55,930 nt of DNA. It comes from Clostridium sp. Its GTDB lineage: Bacteria; Bacillota; Clostridia; Clostridiales; Clostridiaceae. This document shows, piece after piece, positions 45,399-55,384 of the stretch; the stretch's first letter is position 1; each line of letters begins with the position of its first letter. The stretch spans positions 1 to 55,930 of the forward strand of contig NZ_JARHZJ010000092.1 in assembly GCF_029258205.1 (NCBI RefSeq). Reading direction: 5' to 3'. The position numbers and the translations under genes were made by a program. Under the pieces are notes generated by a model. The model worked only from the letters and a program-made list of their open reading frames with translations, made no database searches and was not told the DNA's origin.

Positions 45399-48300
45399 AT
45401 GTTTGATTCTGTAAAAAGAAAACTTGTTTGTTATGATGATAATGAATACTACATAGAGATTAGTCCCTTAACTAATACAATAAGAGCAACCTTATACTAC
45501 AAGGAAGCAGTTGAGGCTTATTTAGTTGGAGATTTTAATAATTGGGAAAAAAGTGAAAATTTTAAGCTTACTTGGTACTTAGATACTAATGATGATAGAG
45601 TAAAAATGATTAAAGATATAACATTTCCTTGTGGGCTAAAAAAGGGAGAATATAAGTATGGATATATAATTATTACTTTAGATGGAAAAGAGATATATGT
45701 AGATAATTTAAATGAAGAAAAAAATGATTTTTATTTTTTTTGGGAGCCTTTTGAAGAATCTTTAGGAATAAAAACTTCAAGAAATTTTATTTCTAGAGGA
45801 TATCCAGTTGAATTAGTAGCTGTTAAAAACTCATTTTATGGAAATATAATAATTGAAGAGGATATTCTTTCTATAGAAAACTTTTTAAAAGGAGTAACTT
45901 TAGAAAATGGGTTTTTAAAAATTAATGAAGAAGTAGATGTTGGTACTAAAATTTTAGTAAAGGCCTATGATTCTTTAAGTGATATGATAGCTTATAAGGA
46001 AATTGAAGTTATAGAAGAAGAGGAAAAGGGAGTTTTTGTACAATTTTTAAAGGATGACGGATTGTATTATGGAGAAAATTTCAGTTGGAATATTTGGGGC
46101 TTTGGAGAAAATAGCTTAGGAAAAGAATTTGATTTAAATATTAAAACAGATTTTGGTTTAGGAACTTTTGTAGACGAAGATAAGTTCATAGTAAGAAAGA
46201 GAACTTGGGGATGTAACTGGGTAAATGATTGGAATGAGCAGACATATACTTTTAATTTAAATAAGGAAGATAGGGATTTATTTTATATATATGAAAATAA
46301 TAAGATATTAACTTCTTTAAAAGCTGTCATAGAAGAAACTATACCTAAGATACAAGTTGCATTAATGGATCATAAAAATACTATAAAAGCATATCTTTCT
46401 CATAAGTCTTTAATTGGAATTAAGTATGGAATGTATATAAATGGGATAAAGGCTAATGATGCTTCTATTATAGTTAGAGAAAATGAAAAAGAAGTTTTAA
46501 TCACTAATATTCCAAGTGATATAGATCCATCAGATTTGATAGAAATAAGAGCTTCTAGTATGTTTTCAAGTTGTAAAGTAATAGTAAGGGATTACTTAAA
46601 TGATTATTATTATGGAGGAAATGATTTAGGAGTAATATTTAGTGAAGAAAATATAAGTTTAAGATTGTGGTCACCTACTGCTAAAAAAGTAGAACTATTA
46701 ATATATGATGATTATAAATGCCTAAAGGAAAGCCCTATAAGAAAATATGATATGAATAGGGAAAAAGAAAATGGTACTCATTTAATTAGAATACCAAGGA
46801 AAGAAAATGAGGGGAAATATTATTTATACAGATTATATTTTAATGAGTTAAGTGTAGAAAGGAAACATGTAAACAAGATAACATATGCGGTAGATCCATA
46901 TGCTGTTGCTGTAGGAGTAAATGGAGAAAAGGGAGCTTTAGTAGATTTATTTAGTAAAGAGTGTGTACCTGAAGGATGGAATAAATATAATAAGCCTAAG
47001 CTAATAAATAAAGAAGACTCAATAATTTATGAGATGCATATTAGAGATTTTACAATAAATGAAAACTCAGGAGTTGATGAAAGATTAAGAGGAAAATTTT
47101 TAGGGGCAGTTGAAGAGGGAACGTTCTATATTAATAAAGAAAATGGAAATAAAGTTAAAACAGGATTAGATCATTTAATAGAATTAGGTATAACCCATGT
47201 TCACTTACTTCCAGTCTTTGATTTTGCTTCTGTTAATGAAGAAATAACTAAGGATGAAAATAATAGAAATTGGGGATATGATCCTAAAAATTTTAATGCA
47301 ATAGAAGGAAGTTATTCAACTGATCCATATACACCTTCAATAAGAATAATAGAATTTAGAGAAATGATAAAAAAGTTTCACGATAATGGAATAAGAGTTG
47401 TATTAGATATGGTTTATAATCATATGTATGAAACTTACAACATGGATAATATTGTTCCTGGATATTACTTTAGAAGTGATAAATTAGGGGAATATACAAA
47501 TGGATCTGGCTGTGGAAATGAAATGGCTTCTGAAAAGCCTATGGTTAGGAAGTTTATTATGGATTCCATATTAAATTGGATTAAAAATTATAATATAGAT
47601 GGATTAAGATTTGACCTAATGGAGCTTATAGATTTAGATACCATGAAAGAGATAGTGAAAATAAGTGAAGAGAGTGATGAAAAAATACTTATTTATGGTG
47701 AGCCTTGGAAAGGTGGAAACTCTCCTTTAAACAATGGAACTTGCAAGGGAAGTCAAAAAGGTCTTGGATTTTCCATATTTAATGATGAGTTTAGAAATGC
47801 TCTAAGGGGAAATAATGATCCATCTAATGGATTTATAAATGGAGAGCAGCATAATAAAAATAAAGCTTGGCAAATAATAGAAGGAATTAAAGGTTCAATA
47901 AATTCAATAACCTATAAACCTATGGAAAGTATAAATTATTTAGAAGCACATGATAACTATACTCTATGGGATCAAATAGTAAAAAGCCAAAATCATAGTA
48001 TGGAAAAAGAGTACTATAGAGGTTTAAATGAAAAAAAACTATTAGATAACTTTTATGTTAGGGAAGACTTGCTTGGAGCTGGTATATTATTTACTTCTCA
48101 AGGAATTCCCTTCATACAATCTGGAGCTGAATTTTTAAGATCGAAGTATGGAGATCATAATAGTTATAAAAGTTCAGATAGTATAAATGCTTTAAATTGG
48201 TCAGATAAAGAAAGGTATATTGAAGTTTTTAAGTATTATAAAAACTTAATAATATTAAGAAAAAATCACAGTGCTTTTAGAATGAAAGATTCAGAATATA

Positions 48301-48593
48301 TAAGAAAAAATTTAGATGTTTATTTTCATGAAAATAATGACACTAGTGGAGTGATTATAGCTCACTATAAAAATAATGCTAATGAAGATTTGTGGAAAAA
48401 TATAGTAGTAATATATAATGGAACTACTATTAATGATTACAATGTAATTTCTTCTATACCTAAATCAAGTAATGGCATTTGGAATATTGTAGTACAAAAT
48501 TGTTTTGTAAATGAGAAAATTATAGAAAGAGTAAGTGAGTATGAAATTCCTAAAATAAAATCTCATTCTATGATGATACTTTATGATGAATAA
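45399..48593 (+). CDS. Type I pullulanase, intracellular
   Basis: GH13 debranching enzyme of 1064 residues that cuts alpha-1,6 bonds in pullulan, starch or glycogen. There is no signal peptide, so it should act inside the cell. An N-terminal part of about 400 residues starts with a starch-binding-like domain (AYLVGDFNNWEKS). A beta-sandwich pullulanase domain (YYGGNDLGVI to about 500) precedes the catalytic barrel. The pullulanase motif NWGYDP is present. Catalytic residues are Asp739 (LRFDLME), Glu768 (YGEPW) and Asp852 (AHDNY). GAGGAG precedes the ATG. Preceded by a cre-like site. Confidence 0.92.
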   Translation: MFDSVKRKLVCYDDNEYYIEISPLTNTIRATLYYKEAVEAYLVGDFNNWEKSENFKLTWYLDTNDDRVKMIKDITFPCGLKKGEYKYGYIIITLDGKEIYVDNLNEEKNDFYFFWEPFEESLGIKTSRNFISRGYPVELVAVKNSFYGNIIIEEDILSIENFLKGVTLENGFLKINEEVDVGTKILVKAYDSLSDMIAYKEIEVIEEEEKGVFVQFLKDDGLYYGENFSWNIWGFGENSLGKEFDLNIKTDFGLGTFVDEDKFIVRKRTWGCNWVNDWNEQTYTFNLNKEDRDLFYIYENNKILTSLKAVIEETIPKIQVALMDHKNTIKAYLSHKSLIGIKYGMYINGIKANDASIIVRENEKEVLITNIPSDIDPSDLIEIRASSMFSSCKVIVRDYLNDYYYGGNDLGVIFSEENISLRLWSPTAKKVELLIYDDYKCLKESPIRKYDMNREKENGTHLIRIPRKENEGKYYLYRLYFNELSVERKHVNKITYAVDPYAVAVGVNGEKGALVDLFSKECVPEGWNKYNKPKLINKEDSIIYEMHIRDFTINENSGVDERLRGKFLGAVEEGTFYINKENGNKVKTGLDHLIELGITHVHLLPVFDFASVNEEITKDENNRNWGYDPKNFNAIEGSYSTDPYTPSIRIIEFREMIKKFHDNGIRVVLDMVYNHMYETYNMDNIVPGYYFRSDKLGEYTNGSGCGNEMASEKPMVRKFIMDSILNWIKNYNIDGLRFDLMELIDLDTMKEIVKISEESDEKILIYGEPWKGGNSPLNNGTCKGSQKGLGFSIFNDEFRNALRGNNDPSNGFINGEQHNKNKAWQIIEGIKGSINSITYKPMESINYLEAHDNYTLWDQIVKSQNHSMEKEYYRGLNEKKLLDNFYVREDLLGAGILFTSQGIPFIQSGAEFLRSKYGDHNSYKSSDSINALNWSDKERYIEVFKYYKNLIILRKNHSAFRMKDSEYIRKNLDVYFHENNDTSGVIIAHYKNNANEDLWKNIVVIYNGTTINDYNVISSIPKSSNGIWNIVVQNCFVNEKIIERVSEYEIPKIKSHSMMILYDE

Positions 48594-48681
48594 AGTTTTT
48601 TAGAGTATTTCTTATTATGAACTAAAAACTTTAAAAAAGATAGTAAAAGATATTAAATAAATATAAATGAGGTTATAAAAT

Positions 48682-48712
48682 AAAGAGAAATACTTAAAAA
48701 GTATTTCTCTTT
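48682..48712. terminator. Bidirectional terminator
   Basis: AAAGAGAAATACTT and AGTATTTCTCTTT arms around AAA, between convergent genes. Confidence 0.85.
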
Positions 48713-48724
48713 ATCATTAAAAGA

Positions 48725-49189
48725 TTATTTTTCAATATCTCCATCCCATTTAGATATTCCATCTTTCATGTGAATAAGATTTTTAAAACCATTTTCTTTT
48801 AAAATATCCATAGCTTTAGCACTTCTTTTTCCGCTTCTACAGTAAACTAAAACTAATTCATCTTTAAATTTTTCTATATCACTTAAGCTTTCTTTAAGGT
48901 TATCAACTGGAATTTGAATAGCATTTTTTAAATGTCCCTCAGCAAATTCATCTTCGTTTCTAACATCTAAGATTAGAGTAACTTCTCCTTCGTCTATAAG
49001 TTTTTTTGATTCTTCTATAGAAATATCTTTTGCTATTGGTTCAGCTTGTGTTTCACTTGATGACTCAGAGCTTGTCTGTGTATTAGTTTGAATATTAGCC
49101 TCTCTTTTTTCAGTATTACTATTACCACAGCCTATAAATAAACTAGCTGTTAAAGTTAAACTAAGTGATAATAATGATAGTCTTTTCAT
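48725..49189 (-). CDS. Rhodanese-domain lipoprotein
   Basis: A 154-residue extracytoplasmic protein. ATG 49189 follows GGAGGAAG; the longer frame to 49216 has no site. A lipobox LFIGC gives Cys21 as the lipid-linked residue. A Ser/Thr/Gln linker (about 25-55) follows, then a rhodanese domain (about 60-154) with DVRNEDEFAEGHLKNA and active loop CRSGKRS. It should carry sulfur or persulfide at the outer face of the membrane; the partner is unknown. Confidence 0.88.
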   Translation of the reverse strand: MKRLSLLSLSLTLTASLFIGCGNSNTEKREANIQTNTQTSSESSSETQAEPIAKDISIEESKKLIDEGEVTLILDVRNEDEFAEGHLKNAIQIPVDNLKESLSDIEKFKDELVLVYCRSGKRSAKAMDILKENGFKNLIHMKDGISKWDGDIEK

Positions 49190-49294
49190 AAATCTTCCTC
49201 CATAATTTAAAAACATCTATATAAAATTTAACATATTATTACATAATATGGCAATTAAGAAAGTGTTAATATTTAAAGGGCGAATTTAAGGTTA

Positions 49295-49323
49295 TTGACA
49301 ATTACTTTAATAATATTTATAGT
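49295..49323 (+). promoter_or_regulatory. Promoter of the ECF transporter operon
   Basis: TTGACA (49295-49300) and TATAGT (49318-49323) with a 17-nt spacer, about 88 nt before the ATG. Confidence 0.7.
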
Positions 49324-49410
49324 TAATTATGTAAAACTATGTTTATAATATAGATATTAAAGAAGAATTTTATTATTTAGAGATAGATTTTTCTAAAATG
49401 GAGATGAACA

Positions 49411-49968
49411 ATGAAAAAAAACAAACTATCAATTAAAACAATTGTGGCTATAGGTATTGGCTCAGCGGTTTTTATGATATTAGGTAGATTTGGTTCTTTG
49501 CCTACAGGAATTCCTAACACAAATATAGAAACTGCATATGCATTTTTAGCCTTAATGGCATTATTATATGGTCCTTTAGCTGGGTTTTTAATAGGATTCA
49601 TAGGACATGCTTTAAAAGATATAGTATTTTTTGGATCACCTTGGATAAGTTGGGTTTTTGCTTCGGGTATAGTAGGATTAATAATTGGTTTAGGAGCTAG
49701 ATTTATAAAAATTAATCAAGGAATATTTAAATTCAAACAAATATTTATATTTAATTTAATACAAATAATTGCTAATGGGGTAGCTTGGTTTTTAGTAGCG
49801 CCAACTTTAGATATATTAATTTACTCTGAACCTGCAAATAAGGTTTATCTACAAGGGATAATAGGAGGTATTTCTAATATGGTTACTGTTGGAGTTTTAG
49901 GAACTATTTTAATAGCTAACTATGCTAAGACAAGGATACCAAAAGGTAGCTTAAGAAAAGAATATTAG
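49411..49968 (+). CDS. ECF transporter S component (UPF0397-type)
   Basis: Substrate-specific membrane subunit of an energy-coupling-factor vitamin importer. It has 185 residues and about five to six hydrophobic segments, with the start [20 protein letters not shown] and the [14 protein letters not shown] loop, as in the UPF0397 group. Annotation often links that group to riboflavin, but nothing here proves the substrate. It heads an operon with the fused ATPase and T component. A hairpin terminator lies between it and the ATPase gene. Confidence 0.82.
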   Translation: MKKNKLSIKTIVAIGIGSAVFMILGRFGSLPTGIPNTNIETAYAFLALMALLYGPLAGFLIGFIGHALKDIVFFGSPWISWVFASGIVGLIIGLGARFIKINQGIFKFKQIFIFNLIQIIANGVAWFLVAPTLDILIYSEPANKVYLQGIIGGISNMVTVGVLGTILIANYAKTRIPKGSLRKEY

Positions 49969-49977
49969 AAGTATATG

Positions 49978-50014
49978 AGGTTGTGGGAAATATATTTTCA
50001 GACAACCTTTTTTT
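49978..50014 (+). terminator. Internal terminator within the ECF operon
   Basis: AGGTTGT (49978-49984) and ACAACCT (50002-50008), then T7. It directly follows the S-component gene, so expression of the ATPase and T genes may be reduced relative to it or depend on another promoter. Confidence 0.8.
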
Positions 50015-50108
50015 GAAGTTTAATTTAAGGATGTATAAAACTTAAATATAGAGTTGAAAAATAATATATACAATTCCTTAAAAATGACTATTTGTAAAGG
50101 AGATTGAC

Positions 50109-51815
50109 ATGGAAAGAAAAGCAATAATAGAGTTCAAAGATTTTACTGCTCATTATACAGTTCAATCAAAGCCAACTTTAAATAATATAAATTTAACTAT
50201 ATATGAAGGAGAAAAAGTGCTTATAGCTGGTCCTTCAGGTTCAGGAAAAAGTACATTAGCTAACTGTATAAATGGATTAATACCATTTTCAACAGATATT
50301 GAGATTTCAGGAAGTCTTAAAATAGAGGGGAAAGAGACAAAGGATTTAAGTGTTTTTGAAATATCTAAAATGGTAGGTACTGTACTTCAAGATCCAGATA
50401 GTCAATTTATAGGGTTAACAGTAGCAGAGGATATAGCTTTTAAATTAGAAAATAACTGTGTATCTCAAGAAGAAATGAAGAAAAAAGTTAATTATGTATC
50501 AAAGATAGTTGATATAGAAAATAGATTGGAATTAGCGCCATATAGTCTTTCAGGAGGACAAAAGCAAAGAGTAACTTTAGCTGGAACTATTGTTGATGAT
50601 GTTGATATACTTCTTTTTGATGAACCTTTAGCAAGCTTAGATCCAGCAGCAGGAAAAGCTTCTATAGAGCTTATAGATAAAATACAAAAGGAAGAAAAAA
50701 AGACAGTTATAATAATAGAACATAGATTAGAAGAGGTTTTAAATTGTGATGTAGACAGAATAATACTTATGAATGAAGGAGAAATTATTGCTGATACAAC
50801 TCCGAATGAAATCTTAGCTTCTAATATATTAAAAGAGTGTGGAATAAGAGAACCTTTATACATAACAGCACTTAAATATAGTGGATATGAATTAAATAAG
50901 GAAATGAACCTTGAACATATAAATAAGTTAAAGCTTAGTGATAATGGAGAGAAATTAAGACAGTGGTATAAAAGTTTAAAATTTAATAAGAAAGAAAGAG
51001 AAAATGACACCCTATTAGAATTTAAAAATGTATATTTTTCTTATGACAAGAAAAAAGATATATTAAATGATATTAATTTTAAAATCAATAGAGGAGAAAT
51101 AGTAAGTGTAGTTGGAAAAAATGGTGCTGGTAAATCAACTATATCTAAACTTATATGTGGCTTTTTTAAACAATCAAAAGGAGATATAATATTTGAAGAA
51201 GAAAGCTTAGATGGAAAGACTATTAAAGAAAGAGGAGAAGAAATAGGAGTTGTTCTTCAAAATCCAAATCAAATGATATCTAAAACAATGATTTTTGATG
51301 AGGTGGCATTAGGATTAAGAGTTAGAGGAATTGATGAAAAAGAGGTTAAAGAAAGAGTAAATGAAACTCTAAAAACATGTGGTTTGTATCCATATAGAAA
51401 CTGGCCAGTTTCTGCACTAAGTTTTGGGCAGAAAAAAAGAGTTACTATAGCTTCAATATTAGTTTTAAATCCTAAGGTTATAATACTTGATGAACCAACA
51501 GCAGGACAAGATTATAAACATTATAATGAAATAATGGAATTTCTTCTAAAACTTAATAAAAAGGGAGTTACAATAATTTTAATAACTCACGATATGCATT
51601 TAATGCTTGAATATACAGATAAGGCTATTGTAATTTCAAATGGAAAGAAAATAGCTGATACAACTTCAGCAGAAATACTTACAGATAAAGAAGTCATAGA
51701 AAAGGCAAGCTTAAAAGAAACTTCATTATATGATTTAGCTTTAAAATTTAAGGTTGAAGACCCTAAGGACTTTGTTTGTAAATTTATTGACTTTGATAGG
51801 GAGGCAAGAAATTAG
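50109..51815 (+). CDS. ECF transporter ATP-binding protein (two fused ABC domains)
   Basis: Duplicated ABC ATPase of 568 residues, equivalent to EcfA1 and EcfA2 joined. Domain 1 has Walker A GPSGSGKST (about 40-48), signature LSGGQKQR and Walker B ILLFDEP. Domain 2 has GKNGAGKST, signature LSFGQKKR and IILDEPT. Both are intact, so both sites may hydrolyse ATP. AAAGGAG precedes the ATG. The stop overlaps the T gene's start by 1 nt. Confidence 0.93.
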   Translation: MERKAIIEFKDFTAHYTVQSKPTLNNINLTIYEGEKVLIAGPSGSGKSTLANCINGLIPFSTDIEISGSLKIEGKETKDLSVFEISKMVGTVLQDPDSQFIGLTVAEDIAFKLENNCVSQEEMKKKVNYVSKIVDIENRLELAPYSLSGGQKQRVTLAGTIVDDVDILLFDEPLASLDPAAGKASIELIDKIQKEEKKTVIIIEHRLEEVLNCDVDRIILMNEGEIIADTTPNEILASNILKECGIREPLYITALKYSGYELNKEMNLEHINKLKLSDNGEKLRQWYKSLKFNKKERENDTLLEFKNVYFSYDKKKDILNDINFKINRGEIVSVVGKNGAGKSTISKLICGFFKQSKGDIIFEEESLDGKTIKERGEEIGVVLQNPNQMISKTMIFDEVALGLRVRGIDEKEVKERVNETLKTCGLYPYRNWPVSALSFGQKKRVTIASILVLNPKVIILDEPTAGQDYKHYNEIMEFLLKLNKKGVTIILITHDMHLMLEYTDKAIVISNGKKIADTTSAEILTDKEVIEKASLKETSLYDLALKFKVEDPKDFVCKFIDFDREARN

Positions 51816-52642
51816 TGGATGCAATGCTTACATATATAAAAAAGGATTCTCCTATTGATAAACTTACAGGAGCAACTAAACTTATTTGTTTTATACTTTG
51901 GACTTTAGCTGCCATGCTTACATATGATACAAGAATATTAATTGGGATGCTTATATTTAGTTTGATTATTTTCAAAGTATCAAAAATAGAGTTTAAAGAA
52001 GTTTCGTTTATAGTTTATTTTATATTATTCTTTTTACTTTTAAATGATTTAGCTATTTTTATATTTTCACCTTATGAAGGAGTTAATATATATGGAACAA
52101 GACATGATATATTTCATATAATTGGTCCATACACATTAACATGGGAACAATTATTTTATGAATTTAATGTTACATTAAAATATTTATCAGTTATACCTAT
52201 GGCACTTTTGTTTATACTTGCAACAAATCCAAGTGAGTTTGCTGCATCTTTAAATAAGATAGGTGTAAGTTATAAAATATCATATTCTGTATCAATAGCT
52301 TTAAGATACATACCAGATATTCAAAGAGAATATCATGATATATCCTTTGCTCAACAAGCTAGAGGAATTGATATGTCAAAGAAAGAAAAGTTAGGAAAAA
52401 GAATAAAAAATATGTCATCTATTTTAATGCCACTTATTTTTTCAAGTTTAGATAGAATAGAAAATATAAGTACAGCAATGGAGCTTAGAGCTTTTGGAAA
52501 GAATAAAAAAAGAACTTGGTATAATGAAAGAAAATTTTCTAAGGGTGATTACTTAGCTATTATTGTAGTTATATCAATATTTGTTTTATCATTATGGTTT
52601 ACATTTAACAATGGAAGTAGATTTTACAATCCTTTTGCGTAG
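51815..52642 (+). CDS. ECF transporter transmembrane component T (EcfT/CbiQ type)
   Basis: Membrane coupling subunit of 275 residues, with about five to six hydrophobic segments. The coupling motif region ARGIDMSKKEKL (xRG) and ELRAFGKNKKR (ARG-like) are present; they bind the ATPase pair. GTG 51815 overlaps the ATPase stop; ATG 51824 is another option. The operon order S-AA-T is that of a dedicated ECF module. Confidence 0.88.
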   Translation: MDAMLTYIKKDSPIDKLTGATKLICFILWTLAAMLTYDTRILIGMLIFSLIIFKVSKIEFKEVSFIVYFILFFLLLNDLAIFIFSPYEGVNIYGTRHDIFHIIGPYTLTWEQLFYEFNVTLKYLSVIPMALLFILATNPSEFAASLNKIGVSYKISYSVSIALRYIPDIQREYHDISFAQQARGIDMSKKEKLGKRIKNMSSILMPLIFSSLDRIENISTAMELRAFGKNKKRTWYNERKFSKGDYLAIIVVISIFVLSLWFTFNNGSRFYNPFA

Positions 52643-52690
52643 TAATGTAGTAATGAAGAAAATGGATAATTTAATAGTTTTTATGAAATA

Positions 52691-52728
52691 AAGATAAGTT
52701 ATATTTAATAGACTTATCTTTATTTTAT
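52691..52728 (+). terminator. Terminator of the ECF operon
   Basis: AAGATAAGT and ACTTATCTT arms around a 12-nt loop, followed by TATTTTATT. Confidence 0.8.
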
Positions 52729-52793
52729 TACAATCAAAATTATTTTGTAGAAGGATGCACAATTAGTTAAATTAAGTGAAAAATAATATTTGA

Positions 52794-52806
52794 AAAGTTC
52801 GCATAT
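52794..52806 (-). promoter_or_regulatory. Possible PurR box
   Basis: On the minus strand the sequence ATATGCGAACTTT fits the Bacillus PurBox AWWWCCGAACWWT with one mismatch. A diverged second TTCGCA site lies at about 52953-52961, near the predicted -35. It is in the 396-nt gap before a purine permease gene. I see no purine riboswitch here. Confidence 0.4.
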
Positions 52807-52965
52807 TTAATAAAAAAGTATTTATTAAATATATTTAAATTATAAAAATATGTTTTTATACGCATTATAAGTAAGAAAAATTATTATAATATACGTAATT
52901 ATTAGGTTTGTATTACAAAATAACTTATTAATTTCATTTTTTCGACAAAAATATTCGCAAAAGTA

Positions 52966-52993
52966 TTGATAAATATAAAAAATCTGATAATAT
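52966..52993 (+). promoter_or_regulatory. Promoter of the purine permease gene
   Basis: TTGATA (52966-52971) and TAATAT (52988-52993), spacer 16 nt, 46 nt before the ATG at 53039. Confidence 0.5.
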
Positions 52994-53038
52994 ATTATAG
53001 GTGATTTAGAAAAAACAAATAAAAGAAAGAGTGAGATT

Positions 53039-54328
53039 ATGGAAAAGTTCTTTAGGCTTAAAGAAAATAATACTGATGTAAAAACAGAATTTATTGCTGG
53101 ATTAACTACTTTTATGACAATGGCTTATATACTTATAGTAAATCCATCAATATTATCAGCAGCAGGAATGGATCAAGGAGCTGTATTTACAGCAACAGCT
53201 TTATCGGCAGTAATAGCAACTTTAATAATGGGGCTTTATGCTAAGTTACCATTTGCACAAGCGCCAGGAATGGGACTAAATGCATTTTTTGCTTATACAA
53301 TAGTTATTCAAATGGGATATTCATTTGAATTTGCTCTAACAGCTGTTTTATTAGAAGGAATAATATTTATACTTTTAACTATATTTAATGTCCGTGAAGC
53401 AATAGTAGACTCAATACCAAAAGGAATAAAAAATGCTATATCAGTTGGTATAGGATTACTTATTGCTCTAATAGGATTAGAGGGTGCAGGAATAGTAGTA
53501 CATACAGATGGAGGAACTATAGTTTCTTTAGGAAATATAGTTTCAGGATCAGGACTTTTAGCAATAATAGGACTTTTAATAACAAGTGTTTTAATAGCTA
53601 AAAATGTTAAGGGAGCGTTATTTATTGGTATGATTATTACAGCAATAATAGGAATACCTATGGGAATAACTTCATTACCAAGTAAGATTATTAGTATGCC
53701 ACCTTCAATAGCACCTACTTTCTTCAAGTTCGATTTTCACAATATATTCTCTTTAGATATGGTAATAGCATTATTTACATTATTATTTATGGATATGTTT
53801 GATACAATAGGAACTTTGGTTGGAGTTGCAACTAAGGCTAAAATGTTAGATAAGGATGGAAAAGTACCTAACATAAAAAAAGCTTTATTTTCTGATGCAA
53901 TAGGTACAACACTAGGAGCTTGTTTAGGAACAAGCACAGTAAGTACTTTTGTAGAAAGTGCTTCAGGGGTTGCAGAAGGAGGAAGAACTGGATTGACAGC
54001 AGTTTCAACTGCATTTATGTTCTTCTTAGCTTTATTCTTTGCTCCATTATTTGGGGTTATAACTCCAGCTGTTACAGCATCAGCTTTAGTTTTAGTTGGA
54101 TTATTTATGATAGAACCAATAAGAGAAATAGACTTACATGATTTTACAGAAGCTATACCAGCATTTTTAACAATAATCATGATGCCATTTGCTTATTCAA
54201 TATCAGATGGTATAGTTTTTGGTGTTATATCTTATATAATATTAAAATTATTTACTGGAAAAAGAAAAGAGATAAGTTTAACTACTGTTATTTTAGGATT
54301 AGTATTTTTGCTTAAGTTTTTAATATAA
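53039..54328 (+). CDS. NCS2-family purine permease (PbuG/adenine-guanine-hypoxanthine type)
   Basis: Proton-coupled importer for nucleobases, 429 residues and about 12-14 hydrophobic segments. Signatures of the AzgA/PbuG group are present: start FRLKENNTDVKTEFIAGLTTF, then FAQAPGMGLNAFFAYT, LFMDMFDTIGTLVGVA and SASGVAEGGRTG. It should take up adenine, guanine or hypoxanthine; which one cannot be told. Single gene with its own promoter and terminator. Confidence 0.9.
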   Translation: MEKFFRLKENNTDVKTEFIAGLTTFMTMAYILIVNPSILSAAGMDQGAVFTATALSAVIATLIMGLYAKLPFAQAPGMGLNAFFAYTIVIQMGYSFEFALTAVLLEGIIFILLTIFNVREAIVDSIPKGIKNAISVGIGLLIALIGLEGAGIVVHTDGGTIVSLGNIVSGSGLLAIIGLLITSVLIAKNVKGALFIGMIITAIIGIPMGITSLPSKIISMPPSIAPTFFKFDFHNIFSLDMVIALFTLLFMDMFDTIGTLVGVATKAKMLDKDGKVPNIKKALFSDAIGTTLGACLGTSTVSTFVESASGVAEGGRTGLTAVSTAFMFFLALFFAPLFGVITPAVTASALVLVGLFMIEPIREIDLHDFTEAIPAFLTIIMMPFAYSISDGIVFGVISYIILKLFTGKRKEISLTTVILGLVFLLKFLI

Positions 54329-54330
54329 TA

Positions 54331-54364
54331 AAATGGACTATGTGATAGCTCACATAGTCCATTT
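54331..54364 (+). terminator. Terminator
   Basis: AAATGGACTATGTGA and TCACATAGTCCATTT arms around TAGC. The T-run after it is short. Confidence 0.85.
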
Positions 54365-54469
54365 GTATAATAATTTTATTATCAATTTTGTGTATAATGT
54401 AGTAAAATAATATAATGAATATCTTATTAGTATAAAACAATTCATTTAATAATGAATGGAGGAAATATT

Positions 54470-55384
54470 ATGAGAGTTGGATTAGTTTTATCAGGTGGAG
54501 GAGGAAAAGGTGCATATGAACTAGGTGTTTGGAAAGCTTTAGTTGAAATGAAATTGGACAAGTATATAGAAGTTATATCAGGAACTTCTATTGGTGCATT
54601 TAATGCTGCTCTATTTGCCCAAGGGGATATGGAAAATGCTCAAGCCTTATGGGATGAAGTTACAATGGAGAAATTAATTCCTATGACTAAAATGGATTTG
54701 TTAAAAAAAGGGGTAGCTTTAGCCTTAGGGATAAAAAGTATTAATTTTGTAAAGAAACATATGTCAGATAGATTAGAAAATGGGGATTTTCCTAAAGATG
54801 GAGCTTATGAAGTCGTAAATAAATTTATAGATATAAATAAGGTTAAAGAATCAGGGAAAATTTGCTATGCTGCATGTACAGAATTACCAGAATGTAAGGT
54901 TAAATATTTTAGAATTAATGATTATGATGAAGAAGTAGGAAGAGAGATAATAATGGCATCAGCATCACTTCCTTTGATATATGATAGTTCAGAGGTAGAT
55001 GGTAAAAAATATTTAGATGGAGGAATGGTAGATAACACACCAATTCAACCTGTTTATGGAGAAGGTTGTGATTTAATTATTGTAGTACATTTATCCAAAG
55101 AGGGAACTGTAGATAGAAGTCTTTATCCAAATGCTCAGATAATAGAAATAGTTCCTAAGAGTTTAGATGATGGTATGATAAATGGAACATTAAATTTAGA
55201 TATAGATGCAAAAAGATTAAGAACTCAGCAAGGATATGATGATACTATGAATCTTATGAGACCTATAATAAGTTTAGCAAAAACTAGCTTTGAATTTGAA
55301 ATGAATGAAAGAAACCCAGTATTATATAGATTATTTAATAGTTTTAAAGAACTTAAAGAAAAATTTTCTGAGAAGGCACTATAG
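54470..55384 (+). CDS. Patatin-like phospholipase
   Basis: Cytoplasmic-type patatin lipid acyl hydrolase of 304 residues. ATG 54470 follows GGAGG; the ATG at 54452 is before the site. The oxyanion loop GGGGKGAYELG (9-19), nucleophile GTSIG (Ser40) and the second catalytic residue Asp183 in YLDGGMVDN are all present, so it should be active. There is no signal or membrane segment. Substrate unknown. Its stop codon is part of the terminator stem. Confidence 0.9.
   Translation: MRVGLVLSGGGGKGAYELGVWKALVEMKLDKYIEVISGTSIGAFNAALFAQGDMENAQALWDEVTMEKLIPMTKMDLLKKGVALALGIKSINFVKKHMSDRLENGDFPKDGAYEVVNKFIDINKVKESGKICYAACTELPECKVKYFRINDYDEEVGREIIMASASLPLIYDSSEVDGKKYLDGGMVDNTPIQPVYGEGCDLIIVVHLSKEGTVDRSLYPNAQIIEIVPKSLDDGMINGTLNLDIDAKRLRTQQGYDDTMNLMRPIISLAKTSFEFEMNERNPVLYRLFNSFKELKEKFSEKAL

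Noticed and set aside
50492-51010. 172-residue minus-strand frame opposite the ECF ATPase gene
   Set aside because: Covers conserved ABC motifs on the other strand, so the sense gene explains the open frame.
52643-53038. Purine riboswitch before the purine permease
   Set aside because: I looked for the conserved loops of the purine aptamer (TATA..., GGGCACCGTAAATGTCCGAC-type) and did not find them.
53308-54180. Two minus-strand frames opposite the NCS2 permease
   Set aside because: Both are fully inside the conserved permease gene and lack ribosome sites.
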